Shown here piece by piece: positions 8,530-19,075 of a stretch of 19,623 bases of DNA. Every line of letters begins with the position of its first letter. The stretch's first letter is position 1. Origin of the DNA: Porogramme epimiltina (taxonomy: Eukaryota; Basidiomycota; Agaricomycetes; Polyporales; Polyporaceae); contig FTLJ01001564.1 of assembly GCA_900155495.1 (NCBI GenBank), forward strand, positions 1 to 19,623, in the 5' to 3' direction. Both the position numbers and the translations under genes were made by a program. The notes beneath the pieces were generated by a model. The model saw nothing but the letters and a program-made list of their open reading frames with translations. It was not told the origin of the DNA and did no database searches.

Positions 8530-9344
8530 CCCGCACGTCTATGTTTCACGTCGTGTGAGTGGCTTAGACCCCCACAATCGCGTCACAGTGGTGCGTCTTT
8601 CTTCTATGATCGAGGGAACTCCGTAATTTGTAGCGTCAACAGCCGCGCAAACTACGTAGCTCTCTCCTTGACGAAGAGGCCTCCTGCAGCAAAGCCCACC
8701 TGTCTTCCCGCCGTAGGGCGGTGGCGAAGGGCCTCTCTCCCGTGTGGCGTACAAAGGATCGTCAGGGAGGACGAAGGCACGTCGGACTCGTTCGGAGCAG
8801 CACGAGTCTGTCCAGATCGTCGCTTCTGCAGCGAAGGCACCGGCGGGCCCTGGCCTGCGGGTTTCTACGTATATCTGCGGCGTCGGGTGCCATAAATACC
8901 CCACGCTACGTCGCCCGCCGGAACGAGACCGGGCTGAGTGGAGGGGTGGATGAATGGGAAGACCGTTTCCCGAGCGGCTGTCGACGCAGATTGACGCGAA
9001 TCGGGTCACGTGCACGCTGTTTTGGGAGGGGCACGCAGGCCTTCGCCACTGAGGGCTTTTGGCCGTTCGCTCCCTCTGTCCTCCTTTCCGGATCTGATCC
9101 AATCATGTTACCCACATGCGAGTTCTGGCCCAGCGGTCCTTCCGATAAGAACGAACTTCCCCCGCTCGACAAAAATTCGAGGTGACGGCGGCCAGCGTCG
9201 GAGCCTGAAGCTCTTACGACAGTTCTCCCCCATTCTCCACTGGCTTTAAGCCCTCTTCCTCCTTCCTCGCCGCGCCTTCTTCAGGAGCCCCCGCCGCCGC
9301 CCCGCCCCCCCTCCCTGCCCGACCGCTAGCGGTATTGCCTCACG
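8530..9344. other. Intergenic region upstream of the ATPase gene
   Basis: Both strands carry overlapping open frames, none with a recognisable domain. Candidate promoter elements for the downstream gene are an ATAAATA at about 8892-8898 and a CCAAT box at 9099-9103. A C/T-rich leader fills about 9225-9320, directly before the start codon at 9345 (ACGATGG, with A at -3 and G at +4). Minus-strand segments continuing from the possible pseudogene (8539-9102) cannot be assigned. Confidence 0.4.
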
Positions 9345-12300
9345 ATGGACCCGCACGAGACCGTGGAAAAGGAAAAGGACGAACTGGCCGCCGTGGCCAC
9401 GCGCGCGGTCGCCTTCGGCCCCAGCGACCGCGCCGAGGACGTCGAGGAGAAGGCGCCGCACGCGCACGCGCACGCGCACGCGCACGCGCACGCGCCGCGG
9501 CCGAAGGGCGTCGAGATGAAGCGCGAGATGACGAAGGAGGACAAGGAGCTCGCGGACGCGGGCTACGAGCACCTCCGGCAGGAGAAGGCGCAGGCCCATA
9601 AAGGCGCGGGCGAGGGCGAGGGCGAGCCCGACGGCGTCGACATCCAGGAGCACCGGCTCGCGTTCGAGGAGCTGCAGGGCGCGCTCGACACCGCGTTCGA
9701 CGCGAAGGACCCCGCGCTGTCGCCGGGCCTGTCTGGGGACGAGGCGAAGGCCCGCCTTGCGCGCGACGGGCCGAACGTGCTCACGCCCCCGAAGAAAAAG
9801 TCCGCGCTCCGGAAGGTGCGCTGCCGCTATTCGCTCGCTGCTGGGCTGGGCCTCCTGCCGCCGGCTGTCACGCTCACGGTGTGGTTTAGTATTACGACTG
9901 CCTGATGACGATGTTCAACATCCTTCTCATCGTGGCCGGCATTCTGGAGTACATTCTGCTCGGGGTGGACTTCAAGGTGCGTCTGGCCTGGGCCCCCCTG
10001 CGGGCGGTCCGATGACGGCAGGCCGCCGGCGTGTGGGGTGCGGGGTGCGGGGAATGCGGGGGCTGACCGCCCGTTCCCGCAGGACAACTTCCCCAACACC
10101 TACCTGGGCGGCATCCTGATCGGGGTGGCGTTCCTCAACGCCCTGATAGAGTTCTACCAGCTGCAGAAGTCCGAGGCCATCCTCGCGTCCTTCCTCGCGA
10201 TGATCCCGCCCTCCTGCCGCGTGGTCCGCGACGGAGCGCTCGTTACGGTCCCCGCGGCGGACTTGGTCAAGGGCGACGTCGTGCTCGTCGTACGTTGGCG
10301 CTCGCTCGCGCTCGGTCTGGTGGTTTGTGTGCTGATGTGGGCCCGGCGTTCCCCCCCTGTGTAGCGCTCTGGCGATAAGACCCCCGCCGACTTGATCCTG
10401 TTCGCGGCGTCGGACCTCAAGGTGGACAACAGCAGCCTTACGGGCGAGTCTGAGCCCCAGGAGCGATTTGCGCGCCCTGCAGGGGTGGAGAGCCGCGTTG
10501 TGGAGGCTGATAACATCGTAAGTCGTTCGTAGCCTCGCTGTCCAGTCGTGCTCCAGTTCTGATATGATGTACCTCTAGCTCTTCAATTCTACTCTTGTCG
10601 TGAATGGGGAAGGATGGGGCCGTACGTTCTGTGTTCACATCTCACATTTTCTCTAAGATTTATGACTGCCTATGGAAGTTGTCGTCCGTACCGGTGACCA
10701 TACGTTGATCGGTATGTTCGATATTGCTACACCATGCTTGGTATTCCAGACTGACCCTCTGACAAAGGGCAAATCGCTGCCCTCACTGGAAATGAATCGG
10801 GAAAACAAAGTCCTCTCGCCCTCGAAATGTATGTATCATCTCCGAGTACCCCGTTTCTTTGAAACGCGACTAACCTCTCTTCAGCGGCCGTTTCGTCATG
10901 ATGGTGTCCGCAATCGCGATTGTCTTCGCCGTCGTGTTCTTCGTAGTCGGCATCACGACCGTGTACAAGGGCAAGGGCGAGCAGACCGTCACCTTTGCGG
11001 TGTCCATTCTGGTCGCCTTCGTTCCCGAGGGTCTCCCTTCCGTCGTCACTCTTCTGTGAGTGGCAGCAGTGTCTTTAGTCACTGCTCCGTTAGACTTACA
11101 GTGATCATAGGTTATCCATTGCTGCGAAGCGCATGGCTGCACAGAACGTGCTAGTGAAGGACCTCCAGGGTGTCGAGACTCTTGGTAAGCGACTTCTCAT
11201 TTTAAATTGACACGCTCGGGCTTACGTCCATGTACAGGCTCTGTAGGTCTCGTATCTAACAATACCTCGCGCCACTCTAATCCCGCACCCCCAGCTCACG
11301 CTCCTAGCCACCGACAAGACCGGGACGCTCACGCGGAACCAGATGACGGTGACGAACCTCTGGAGCGGGCTGCGCATGTTCTCCGCGTTCCAGTCGAACA
11401 ACGACGCGGACGAGACGGCGCCGTTCGCGCTCGACGCGCCCGGCATGCGCGAGATGGCGGACATCGCGGCGCTCAACTCGCACGTCAAGTTCGACAAGAC
11501 GGACGTGCCGTTCGAGCAGCGCAAGATCCTCGGCGACGCGACGGAGACGGGCCTCATCCGCTTTGCGGGGAAGCACATCAGCGACTACGATGCGTACCAG
11601 AAGGCGCACCCCAAGGTGTTCGAGATCCCCTTCAACTCGTCCAACAAGTGGGCACTCGTTATTGTGAGTCAATCCGCATTTACTGAGTAATGCTCATACT
11701 GACAGTTAATGGGTTCGGTTTGGTAGCTTGAGAAGGAGCACAAGACTGGTCCGCTGACTGCGTACATCAAGGGCGCGCCGGAACGTATCCTCGCAAAGTG
11801 CTCGACCTACCTTAAGGATGGACAGATGGTTCCCATTACAGACGAATTCAAGGCGGAATACGACCAGGCCTACGATGTGCGTCTACTCTCCGTCTCTAGG
11901 AGAAATTCGATCCAGCTAACCTAGTAATACGATCCCAGTACATGGCATCCCGCGGGCACCGCGTAATCGCGTGCGCACAGAGCCTCCTCCCAAACGACCC
12001 CTACGACGTCACCTTCCCCTTCTCGAAGACGGACTCGCAGTACCCAGGGACGGACTACTGCTTCTGCGGGCTCGTCTCGCTCGAGGACCCGCCGAAGCAC
12101 GGCGTGCGCGAGGCGATCGGCACGCTGCGCCTCGCGGGCATCAAGGTCATGATGGTCACCGGGGACCACCCGAAGACGGCGGAGGCGATCGCGCGCAAGA
12201 TCAATCTGATCTTGGGAGACACGAAGGAGAGCCTGGCGAAGAAGACGGGCCGGCCGGTCGAGGAGATCTACGAGGATGAGGTCGACGCGGTTGTTATCCA

Positions 12301-14496
12301 TGGTGACGACATCGACGGCTTGCAGGGGTGGCAGTGGGACCAGAGTGCGTTTCCTTCGCGTGCTGTGCTCGGCCTATTGCGGTGCTGACGTAACTGTGGG
12401 CTCAGTTTTCTCCAAGAACGAAATTGTGTTCGCCCGCACGTCTCCTCAACATAAGCTTGAGATTGGTACGCTTCACTTGGTATGGGTAGGGTTGTGCAGA
12501 TGCTTACTGCAATACAGTGAAACGTGCCCAAGCGCTTGGCCACATCGTCGGAGTGTGAGTAGTCTATGTCGCTCAGCGTGACTATTTAGCTGACAGTGTG
12601 CCAGTACTGGAGACGGAGTCAACGATTCACCTGCTCTTAAGAAGGTGCGCTTTGATTAGTAGAACGTTACGTGTGCGGTACTAACTTATATCTCCAGGCC
12701 GATTTGGGTATTGCCATGAACATTTCGGGGTCGGATGTATCCAAGGAGGCTGCGAACATGATCCTTCTTGGTGGGCTTTCAGTTTTTCGAATTGGCCTTG
12801 AACTGACTTTCTCATCGCGCATTGAGATGATAACTTCGCGTCGACTGTGAAGGGTGTCGCCGAAGGACGTCAGATCTTCGTCAATCTGAAGCGCTCCATT
12901 CAGTGAGTGATGCGATGCAGGTTAGCAATGGTATCCATGTCTGACATCCCTTCAGGTACACAATCTCTCACAGTACCCCGGAGGTCATCCCACAACTGCT
13001 TTGTACGCGTCTGTGATTTGCACTTCAGAAAGATATACTAAAGCAATTTATGAACAGATGTCGTCGTTCCTCTTCCTCTGCCGTTGTCAGCGATCCTCAT
13101 CCTCGTCATCGGTGAGCTGATATTTTCAATATCTAAGTTAAGTGTTTTACTCACAAACAATGTGCGAAAGATCTTGGCTTCGAGTTGTTTGTCGCGGTAA
13201 GGCTCCCTGTTACGCTGTTTGTATACACGCCTTTAAACAGTTTGACCTTCAGCTTTCCTTTGCGTGGGACAAGCCCGAAACTAAGGACGGTCTTATGCGT
13301 ATGCTCCCTCGGAAGCCTGGTGAGTGACTCTCTACTCATCCCCTAACGATTCGTGTGCTGACGGACCACCGCAGTCAACGATCGCTCAATTATGACCTTG
13401 AAAAAGCGCGCACTTCGCCGTACGAAGACGCTTTTGCGCGACCCCGAGACGCAGGAAGTGATCCCCCCAAGCAAGTTCTCCGTCCTCATGACGCGCATCA
13501 AGACGCCATTCACACGGCAGTTCTGGGAGGACGCGCTGGAGCGCACCGACGACGAGACTCTTGTGGACGCGAAGCTTCTCAGCTATGCGTACTTGGAGGC
13601 TGGCATGATCGAGTTTGCGGGAGCGTGAGTTCCCTTCCGACAAAGCTCGATATTGGTGCTTCAGGTGTGCTAATCAGCGTCCGTCTTTCAGATTGGCTGC
13701 GTACTTCGTTGTCTTCTTCAAGAACGGCTTCACGCCCGGTGACCTGCGCCGCGCGCAGTCCGCCCTCAACTCTTCTCCGTCGATTGGTGCGTTGCTATGA
13801 GCCCATCTTTCATACACGGGCTGAGAATAGTCCTATAGAGTACTTCCAGAAGGACTCGCCCGACTTCATAAACAGCCGCGGAGAATCCATCTCAGCATCA
13901 AAACAAGTCGACGCACTTGCTCAAGCGCAGTCGATCGGTAGGCTCCAGCAGCTCTTCCTCATTCAATGCACTAATACTAATTGTACGCAGTATACCTCTC
14001 CATCTTCATTATCCAATGCTTCAACGTAAGTGACCTGCCAAACGCCCTTTCCGCCCTAGCCTCACACAGTGCCCCCACGCACAGGTCTTCGCGGTCAAGG
14101 CCAAGTTCCGCTTCCCATTCGGCAAGTCGATCGTAGGCAACTACTACAACTTCGCGGGGATCGTCGGCGGCGCGTGCCTCGGGATGTTCATCATCTACAC
14201 GCCGCCGCTGCACGTCGTCTTCGGGGGCTCCTTCCGGCTCTCGCCGCTCTACTGGCTCATCCCCGCCGCGTTCGGCGTGCTCCTGCTCGTGTGGGCGAGC
14301 GTGCGTGTGCTCCTCATGCGCAAGGGCGTCGAGCAGGCGCGCGTCAAGGACATCAAGGGCCTCATGATGTGTGCGTTCTTGTTCTCTCCCGTTCCTCCCA
14401 CCTCCTTCTCCCCCTTCCCGCGATACAAGGCTGACACGAGGCTTTTGGGGTCTAGTCCCGACGATGCGGACGATGAGCATGCGCTCGAAGCACTAG
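9345..14496 (+). CDS. P-type cation ATPase, Na+/K+-ATPase-like (type IIC/ACU-like)
   Basis: Reconstructed exons: 9345-9815, 9890-9976, 10083-10289, 10365-10517, 10579-10621, 10679-10711, 10768-10828, 10885-11055, 11111-11184, 11238-11242, 11295-11663, 11727-11876, 11939-12344, 12406-12465, 12518-12554, 12605-12644, 12698-12770, 12827-12902, 12956-13002, 13058-13111, 13171-13196, 13253-13319, 13375-13624, 13692-13786, 13839-13937, 13991-14025, 14085-14370, 14456-14496; 1171 residues. It should be a membrane pump moving Na+ and/or K+ at the expense of ATP. Visible in order: N-terminal cation-ATPase domain with [15 protein letters not shown] (281-284), M4 PEGLP (E400), phosphorylation site DKTGT (D442), NSSNKW, KGAPE (573-577), [17 protein letters not shown] (hinge, ~777-785), M5 TPE (E848), M6 IDLGFE (D873, E877), and M7-M10. 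The M5-M7 alignment (PLPL, IDLG, then [10 protein letters not shown] and NGF) follows Na+/K+-ATPase alpha rather than SERCA. Compared with animal pumps, the M6-M7 loop has roughly 55 extra residues and the C-terminal KETYY is absent. Fungal ACU pumps are the nearest role I can name; ion specificity is not readable from sequence alone. Confidence 0.92.
9459..9494 (+). repeat. GCACGC-type hexanucleotide repeat coding (His-Ala)6
   Basis: A CACGCG tandem array within exon 1 of the ATPase gene encodes six His-Ala pairs (residues 39-50) in the cytosolic N-terminal tail. Such arrays change length by slippage. Histidine-rich tails sometimes bind transition metals, but no function is demonstrated here. 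Confidence 0.85.
11238..11242 (+). other. 5-nt micro-exon of the ATPase gene
   Basis: The five bases GCTCT lie between an acceptor (TGTACAG) and a donor (GTAGGT). Combined with the last base of the preceding exon (11184) they encode Gly-Ser. The result reads [17 protein letters not shown], which has exactly the spacing of animal pumps (ETLGS, six residues, DKTGT). A single intron from 11185 to 11294 would shift the frame. Skipping to an alternative acceptor (CCTAG, ending 11306) would keep the frame but delete the six residues GSLTLL. The flanking introns are then 53 and 52 nt, normal for this gene. Confidence 0.75.
14369..14372 (+). other. Overlapping alternative splice donors at the last ATPase intron
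   Basis: GTGTGCGT offers two donors two bases apart. The donor at 14371 (GTGCGT, the form used by several other introns here) gives a short ending, [13 protein letters not shown], with the stop at 14494-14496. The donor at 14369 gives an acidic tail beginning [16 protein letters not shown] that stays open to 14687, about 63 residues longer. I prefer the first because of its donor match. Confidence 0.5.
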
Positions 14497-15975
14497 AAAA
14501 GACTGCGGGGGTCACGAGGGTGACACATTTCTTTCTGCGGATACGGACGCCTCCACGAAGAGACACGACGCAGCGCGCCGATCGCGCTACACTACACATG
14601 TATTTTACCGCTTTCCCTTGCTTTCACGAAGCTTGTGACGCCTTTTCACGATCATCTATGGGATCTGATCATGCCTGGCCATGCTGAACAGTGATGGCCT
14701 TGGACCATCTTGCACCTCAGTCTCCAGAAGGATTAAGATCGTACCTCAACTAAAAAGGGTGTTTCTTACATGCGACAGTAGGCACATTTGAAGGACGTTG
14801 GACACCGATTGGGGTGCTTGTAGAAGTGTAGCTGAAGATCGCGACATGTTCTACGATCGTTCATCGCCCCAAAGTTCGGCCTAACCTACAATGATATTAC
14901 CGCACCTCCAGTTCGCAAAAACCATGCAGCTCCTTTTAATCCCGTGCACGCTGTTGAATTTGGTAGATACGGGTCCGGCGGGGTAGTCCCCGCGACGTAC
15001 CTGCCTGAACAAGGGCAGCTGGAAATTGCGACATATTCTAAAAGTCACGTGACACCGTCCACATAACGGCATTCGACCGGCCGTGAACGTTTAGCCGGAG
15101 AACTTGCTTCTTTCCAACCACCCACTGGCTTGGCCAAGACTCTACAAGGAAGACCAACTAGATGCAAGCTCGTGCTTGGTATAAACGTGGAGAGTGCAGC
15201 ACCCCGTGCTTGCGCTTGTGGTATGCCCGGACTGCCCGCAGATCGACGAGGGTGAATCGACACCCGGGCTTCTATTGCTCGGGGGAATCTAAGATAACCA
15301 TCCGAACCGGTGCGAGCATACCACCTTCTTGCGCCCTTCTAGCGGACACTTCTGAGCCCGCGGGAGAACCATCGGGATGCACGAGGGCGCAGAGGCATTC
15401 TCGCTGCCGGATGGAGCGTTAAGTTAAGGGCCCACTCTTACCACTTACCTCGCATAGTCGCAGCGCACACCAGGCGATAGGCAAATCCACGGAGGGGCCA
15501 TTCTGGGGCCTCCCGACGCACCTCCGGCGCGCACGGGGCGGGGAAGTTTCGAGGACCCGGTATTGTTGGACTCTACTTCCTCCCGGTGCTGTGTCGAACG
15601 AATGAACACGCGAGCGGGGGGGGGGCTTGGTCCTAGAGTTAATTATGCCAGGCACGGTCCGCCCGCGCAGACGTGCTACGCGCGCGAAAGGCAAGCCCTC
15701 CCCGGCCTCAAGTTGGATTCAATAAACCCGCCCGCTTTAGAACGCCTGGAAGCCTGCGCGTCGATCACGTCCACTTCCGTGCGCGCACTAAGCACTAATC
15801 ACCAACCCCCAGCCGCGCCGGCCACCCCAATCGAGCGCGGCCAGGCCCAAGGGGCCGACCATCCCGCCTGCCCACGCACGGGCGCAGGCGCAACGTGCTC
15901 GCAGCTGAACCCTTCCCCCTCGCCGCCTCTCCACCCGCTTCCGGCGATCCTGCACGGCGGGGCGCGAGGGCGTGA
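14497..15975. other. Intergenic stretch after the ATPase gene
   Basis: I see no supportable gene. About 14690-15420 is clearly less GC-rich than its surroundings and has short open frames on both strands (for example 14881-15072 minus, 15162-15422 plus) without recognisable motifs. A run of ten G residues is at 15616-15625. The ATPase transcript probably ends within the first 150-200 nt. The less GC-rich block could be an old insertion, but I find no terminal repeats or transposase-like sequence. Confidence 0.5.
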
Positions 15976-18214
15976 ACAATGAGCCGCGGGGCGGGCAGGC
16001 GCCGGCGGGCGAGCGAGCGATCAGGGCGGGGTCTGCATTCGCGCGTGTGCCGGGCACCCGGTCGCCCCTCCCGCGATGATATCCCCGCCGCTGCCCCGGG
16101 CTGCGCCCTCCAAAATCCGGAGTGGGAGTGGCGGCCGCGTGGGTCGGTGCGCTCGGGCGCGCCCGGTCGCCCGGTTATCAGATGCGGGCCTCCCCCTCCC
16201 CCCCGTCCCCGCGCCTGGGCTCTGGAACTCTGGACTGTTGCGCCTCTGCGCCCGCGTGCGCCAGCCCCTGCCGCCACCACGGTCTACACACTGCGTGTGT
16301 TGCTGCCCGTGGTCGGCGGGCGTCCGAGGGCCCGAGGGCGGGCTCTGCGCGCTGCTCCGCCGATGGCGACGGGGCGCACCGCGAGGGCGGGCACGTGCGG
16401 TGTCCGTGCGGCAGGCGGGGGTAGCCCTGCAGCTGGACGACTGTTGGGCCTGAGACGGGGCGTCGAGGGGAGCTCGGGGAGCCTGGGGCCCGCCTACGCT
16501 GCGATTGGGCCTTCGGGGAGGCAGGGCGACGTCGGGGCTGACGGGAGGGGGGAGACTAATCTGCTAATCACTGGCCCCGACGTCATCCTCCGCACGTTCA
16601 GTGCTTCGGCGCACCTCTGGGGCGCAACTTCCAACGGTGGCGTTATTCGCGCTGGAGCAGGTGGAGGGCGCACTGGGACGGTACGAGGACGCAGGGGGCA
16701 ACTCGCGCGCGATGCAGTGGGACCTGTGCGCCGGCCATCAGAGGGGGAGGTGCGCGAGGCGTTCCCCGCTGATGCGTATGGCGAGGATCCACCCCACCAT
16801 CCCAGAGAAGGCACCTGGGCGCCACGGCGCGGTGCGCGGGTGCACCGACGAGCGCAAGCCGGCGGGTAGTAGCGCGGGAGAAGGGGGCAGAGGGAAGGGA
16901 GCTAGCCGCGGGCCTGTTCGACGTCGAACGAACCCATGGGGCACGTTCCGGGATCGCGCGGATGCAGAACGTCTGTCTGGTGCAGCGTAAAGTACCCTCC
17001 CTGGCACCGTAAATTGTGCACCGAGCCCTGAATGGAACACACGCCGTGATGCTATGGACCTGCGATTTCAGCGGACAATGGCGCAGCGGCCCCAGCCCCC
17101 CCCTCCCGAGGCAGCACCCGAACTCGAGCCCGCGCACGTCCTATGGCGGCGGGGGTGAATGATCCCTCCCGCTCACGATCTGCGCTTAGCGTACAGCAAG
17201 CACTGTGGCACTACGCCCACTACAAATTCGCCAACGCGCTCCTCCGTACGCACTCGGGGCTCGGGGAGGCGTTGAACAATATGCTCGCCCGCAATGCACA
17301 ATCCCGCGGCAGGTCCCACGCGCGGGCCCATATGGCGCGCGCAACTTCCCCGCGCCTGCGTCGTACTAGTACGCCGCGCTAGCGTCGCACATCCCGCGGT
17401 GCGCACCGAGCACGGACGGCGGGCAGTGCGCGTGCCCGAAGAGGGCGCACAGCCAGAGCCCCTCCACGAACCCCCGGAAGTGCACCCGCGACGACGCCGT
17501 CAACGTCGAGGGAACATGTCCGCTGCTGCCCGCAGAGCCACCTTCAGACTGAGCGTCTTCAGACGCGGAAGGGCGCGAATGCGGTAAGACGTCCGTCCCA
17601 GCGTGCGACGGGCTGCCCGGGGCGCCGTCCACTACTCGCCCCGCTGGCGCTGCGCGGTTAGCCACCGTGCGCACGGCGTGTCCGGCGCGCTCGCCACTAA
17701 TTGGCTTGTGGGCGCAAGGATGCGCCGTAGCGCGCACGTGCGGTGCACTTTGCGCCGTAGTAGGATACAGCGAGCGGGAGGAGTGCGTCCCACGGTGCGC
17801 CATCTGCTATCTGCGCTGACAGTGGGGCCGAGGTAGCACCACGGCGTGGAATGTCATGGACGAGCGAGTGCTTTGGGGTCCCGCCGATTTTTTTGATTTA
17901 TTTTCCATCTGTGCTGTACGATATGAGGCCTGCATCGGCGAGGGCGGACAGAGCGTGGTTCCGTGCTGGCTGTGAATGATAGTGGGAGGAGCAGGGAGAT
18001 CTGTCCGCGAGAAACGAGTAAGCATTCGGGGGCGGCTACTGCTTCGGAGGCCGCGGTGGTCCCTGGAGGAGTCCAGGTCCACAATGAACTCGGTCGCAGA
18101 TAGGATGGATGTCCGCCCGCGCAGAAGTAGCACGACTCCGTGCCGCAGATACACGGGTCCCGAGTCTCGACGGGGAGGGCGCGGAAGCGGCGGGGTCGGG
18201 GACGGCGTTGTATG

Positions 18215-18233
18215 CGGGTACGGGTACGGGTAC
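18215..18233. repeat. CGGGTA tandem repeat, 3 units
   Basis: Three consecutive CGGGTA units are followed by a further C. It is a short microsatellite in the GC-rich region with no associated gene. Confidence 0.85.
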
Positions 18234-18438
18234 GGCGGCGCGGGCCCGCGGTGGCGCCCAGCCACGAGCGGCGCCGTGCACGCTCACTCAGCAAGTTCTC
18301 CTCGGAGGACGTAGTCCTTCTGCGCCGCTGCCGCACCGAGCAAGAGGAAAGGAGAGAGACGGGGGGGGACCGCCCCTAAGTAGCCAGAGCCACCTCGAGC
18401 GATCGCAAACACGAACGCGGCGCGGCGGCCGCCCGCGC

Positions 18439-18468
18439 AGGGGAGGGGAGGGGAGGGGAGGGGAGGGG
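18439..18468. repeat. AGGGG tandem repeat, 6 units (G-quadruplex prone)
   Basis: Six perfect AGGGG units give six runs of four G residues separated by one A. This satisfies the usual G-quadruplex rule of four or more runs of at least three G with short loops. It is likely to be length-variable. Confidence 0.9.
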
Positions 18469-18812
18469 CGGGCTAAGGCCCCTCTCTGCCCCACCGGCTC
18501 TCGCCGCGCCACACCGCGCCGCCCGCGCCGCGCAACATACCCGTACCCCCCAGCGACGTGCAGGGTCTCGGGCGGCGGCGACGGGGGCGGCGGCGGCGTC
18601 GATCGAGGAGCCCGCGCGTGCCGCGCACGGCGCGGAGGGGGGGTGGGGCGCGCGAGAGGGGACTGCTGGGTGCTATCTGTGCGGCGGGATCTGGGACGCG
18701 GCGGGCGAGCTGAGGCCGCACGTGCGCCCGTTGCAGCTAGAGCGCGACCCCGTCCCCGATCCATTCTCCAGCCAAATCTCCATCCCTAAGTATCCCTGGC
18801 CCCGCTCTGTGC

Positions 18813-18832
18813 AAATCAAATCAAATCAAATT
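18813..18832. repeat. AAATC tandem repeat, about 4 units
   Basis: Three AAATC units are followed by AAATT. It is a small A/T-rich island inside strongly GC-rich DNA, which makes it a likely polymorphic marker. Confidence 0.85.
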
Positions 18833-19075
18833 CGCCGCGCGCACGTATGCACCACCGCGTCCCGGCCCCCATCGACGGTGCTCGGGCGCGTGCACGGCGA
18901 GGGAGAAATGCACAGAAATGGGGGCTAGGAAATAGCGCGAAGGAGGGGAGCGAAGGACGTTGGACCGGGGGACGACGCGCACCCACGCAGGATCACGGGT
19001 GGCGCCCGCGCCTTCCCCAGACGGTGCGCGATCCTGCGCAGGCCGCGCTCCACTGCACGCTCCGCGGACGCACTC

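Noticed and set aside
8110..8895. 261-residue plus-strand open frame
   Set aside because: It has no recognisable motif and the opposite strand looks equally or more protein-like over part of it. No coherent gene model emerged.
9459..9494. CRISPR-like or minisatellite array
   Set aside because: It is a simple hexanucleotide microsatellite inside an exon, without spacers, in a eukaryotic genome.
10668..10678. Mutated splice acceptor (TATGG) inactivating the ATPase gene
   Set aside because: The acceptor GGAAG at 10674-10678 gives a normal 57-nt intron and the expected sequence, so the gene appears intact.
10672..11154. Uninterrupted 160-residue frame as a separate gene
   Set aside because: It starts two residues inside an ATPase exon and then reads through introns in the wrong frame. 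Correct splicing gives conserved pump sequence.
15979..16869. 296-residue plus-strand open frame
   Set aside because: It has low-complexity Gly/Arg/Ala/Pro composition and is open in several frames on both strands. No start context, intron pattern or domain supports it.
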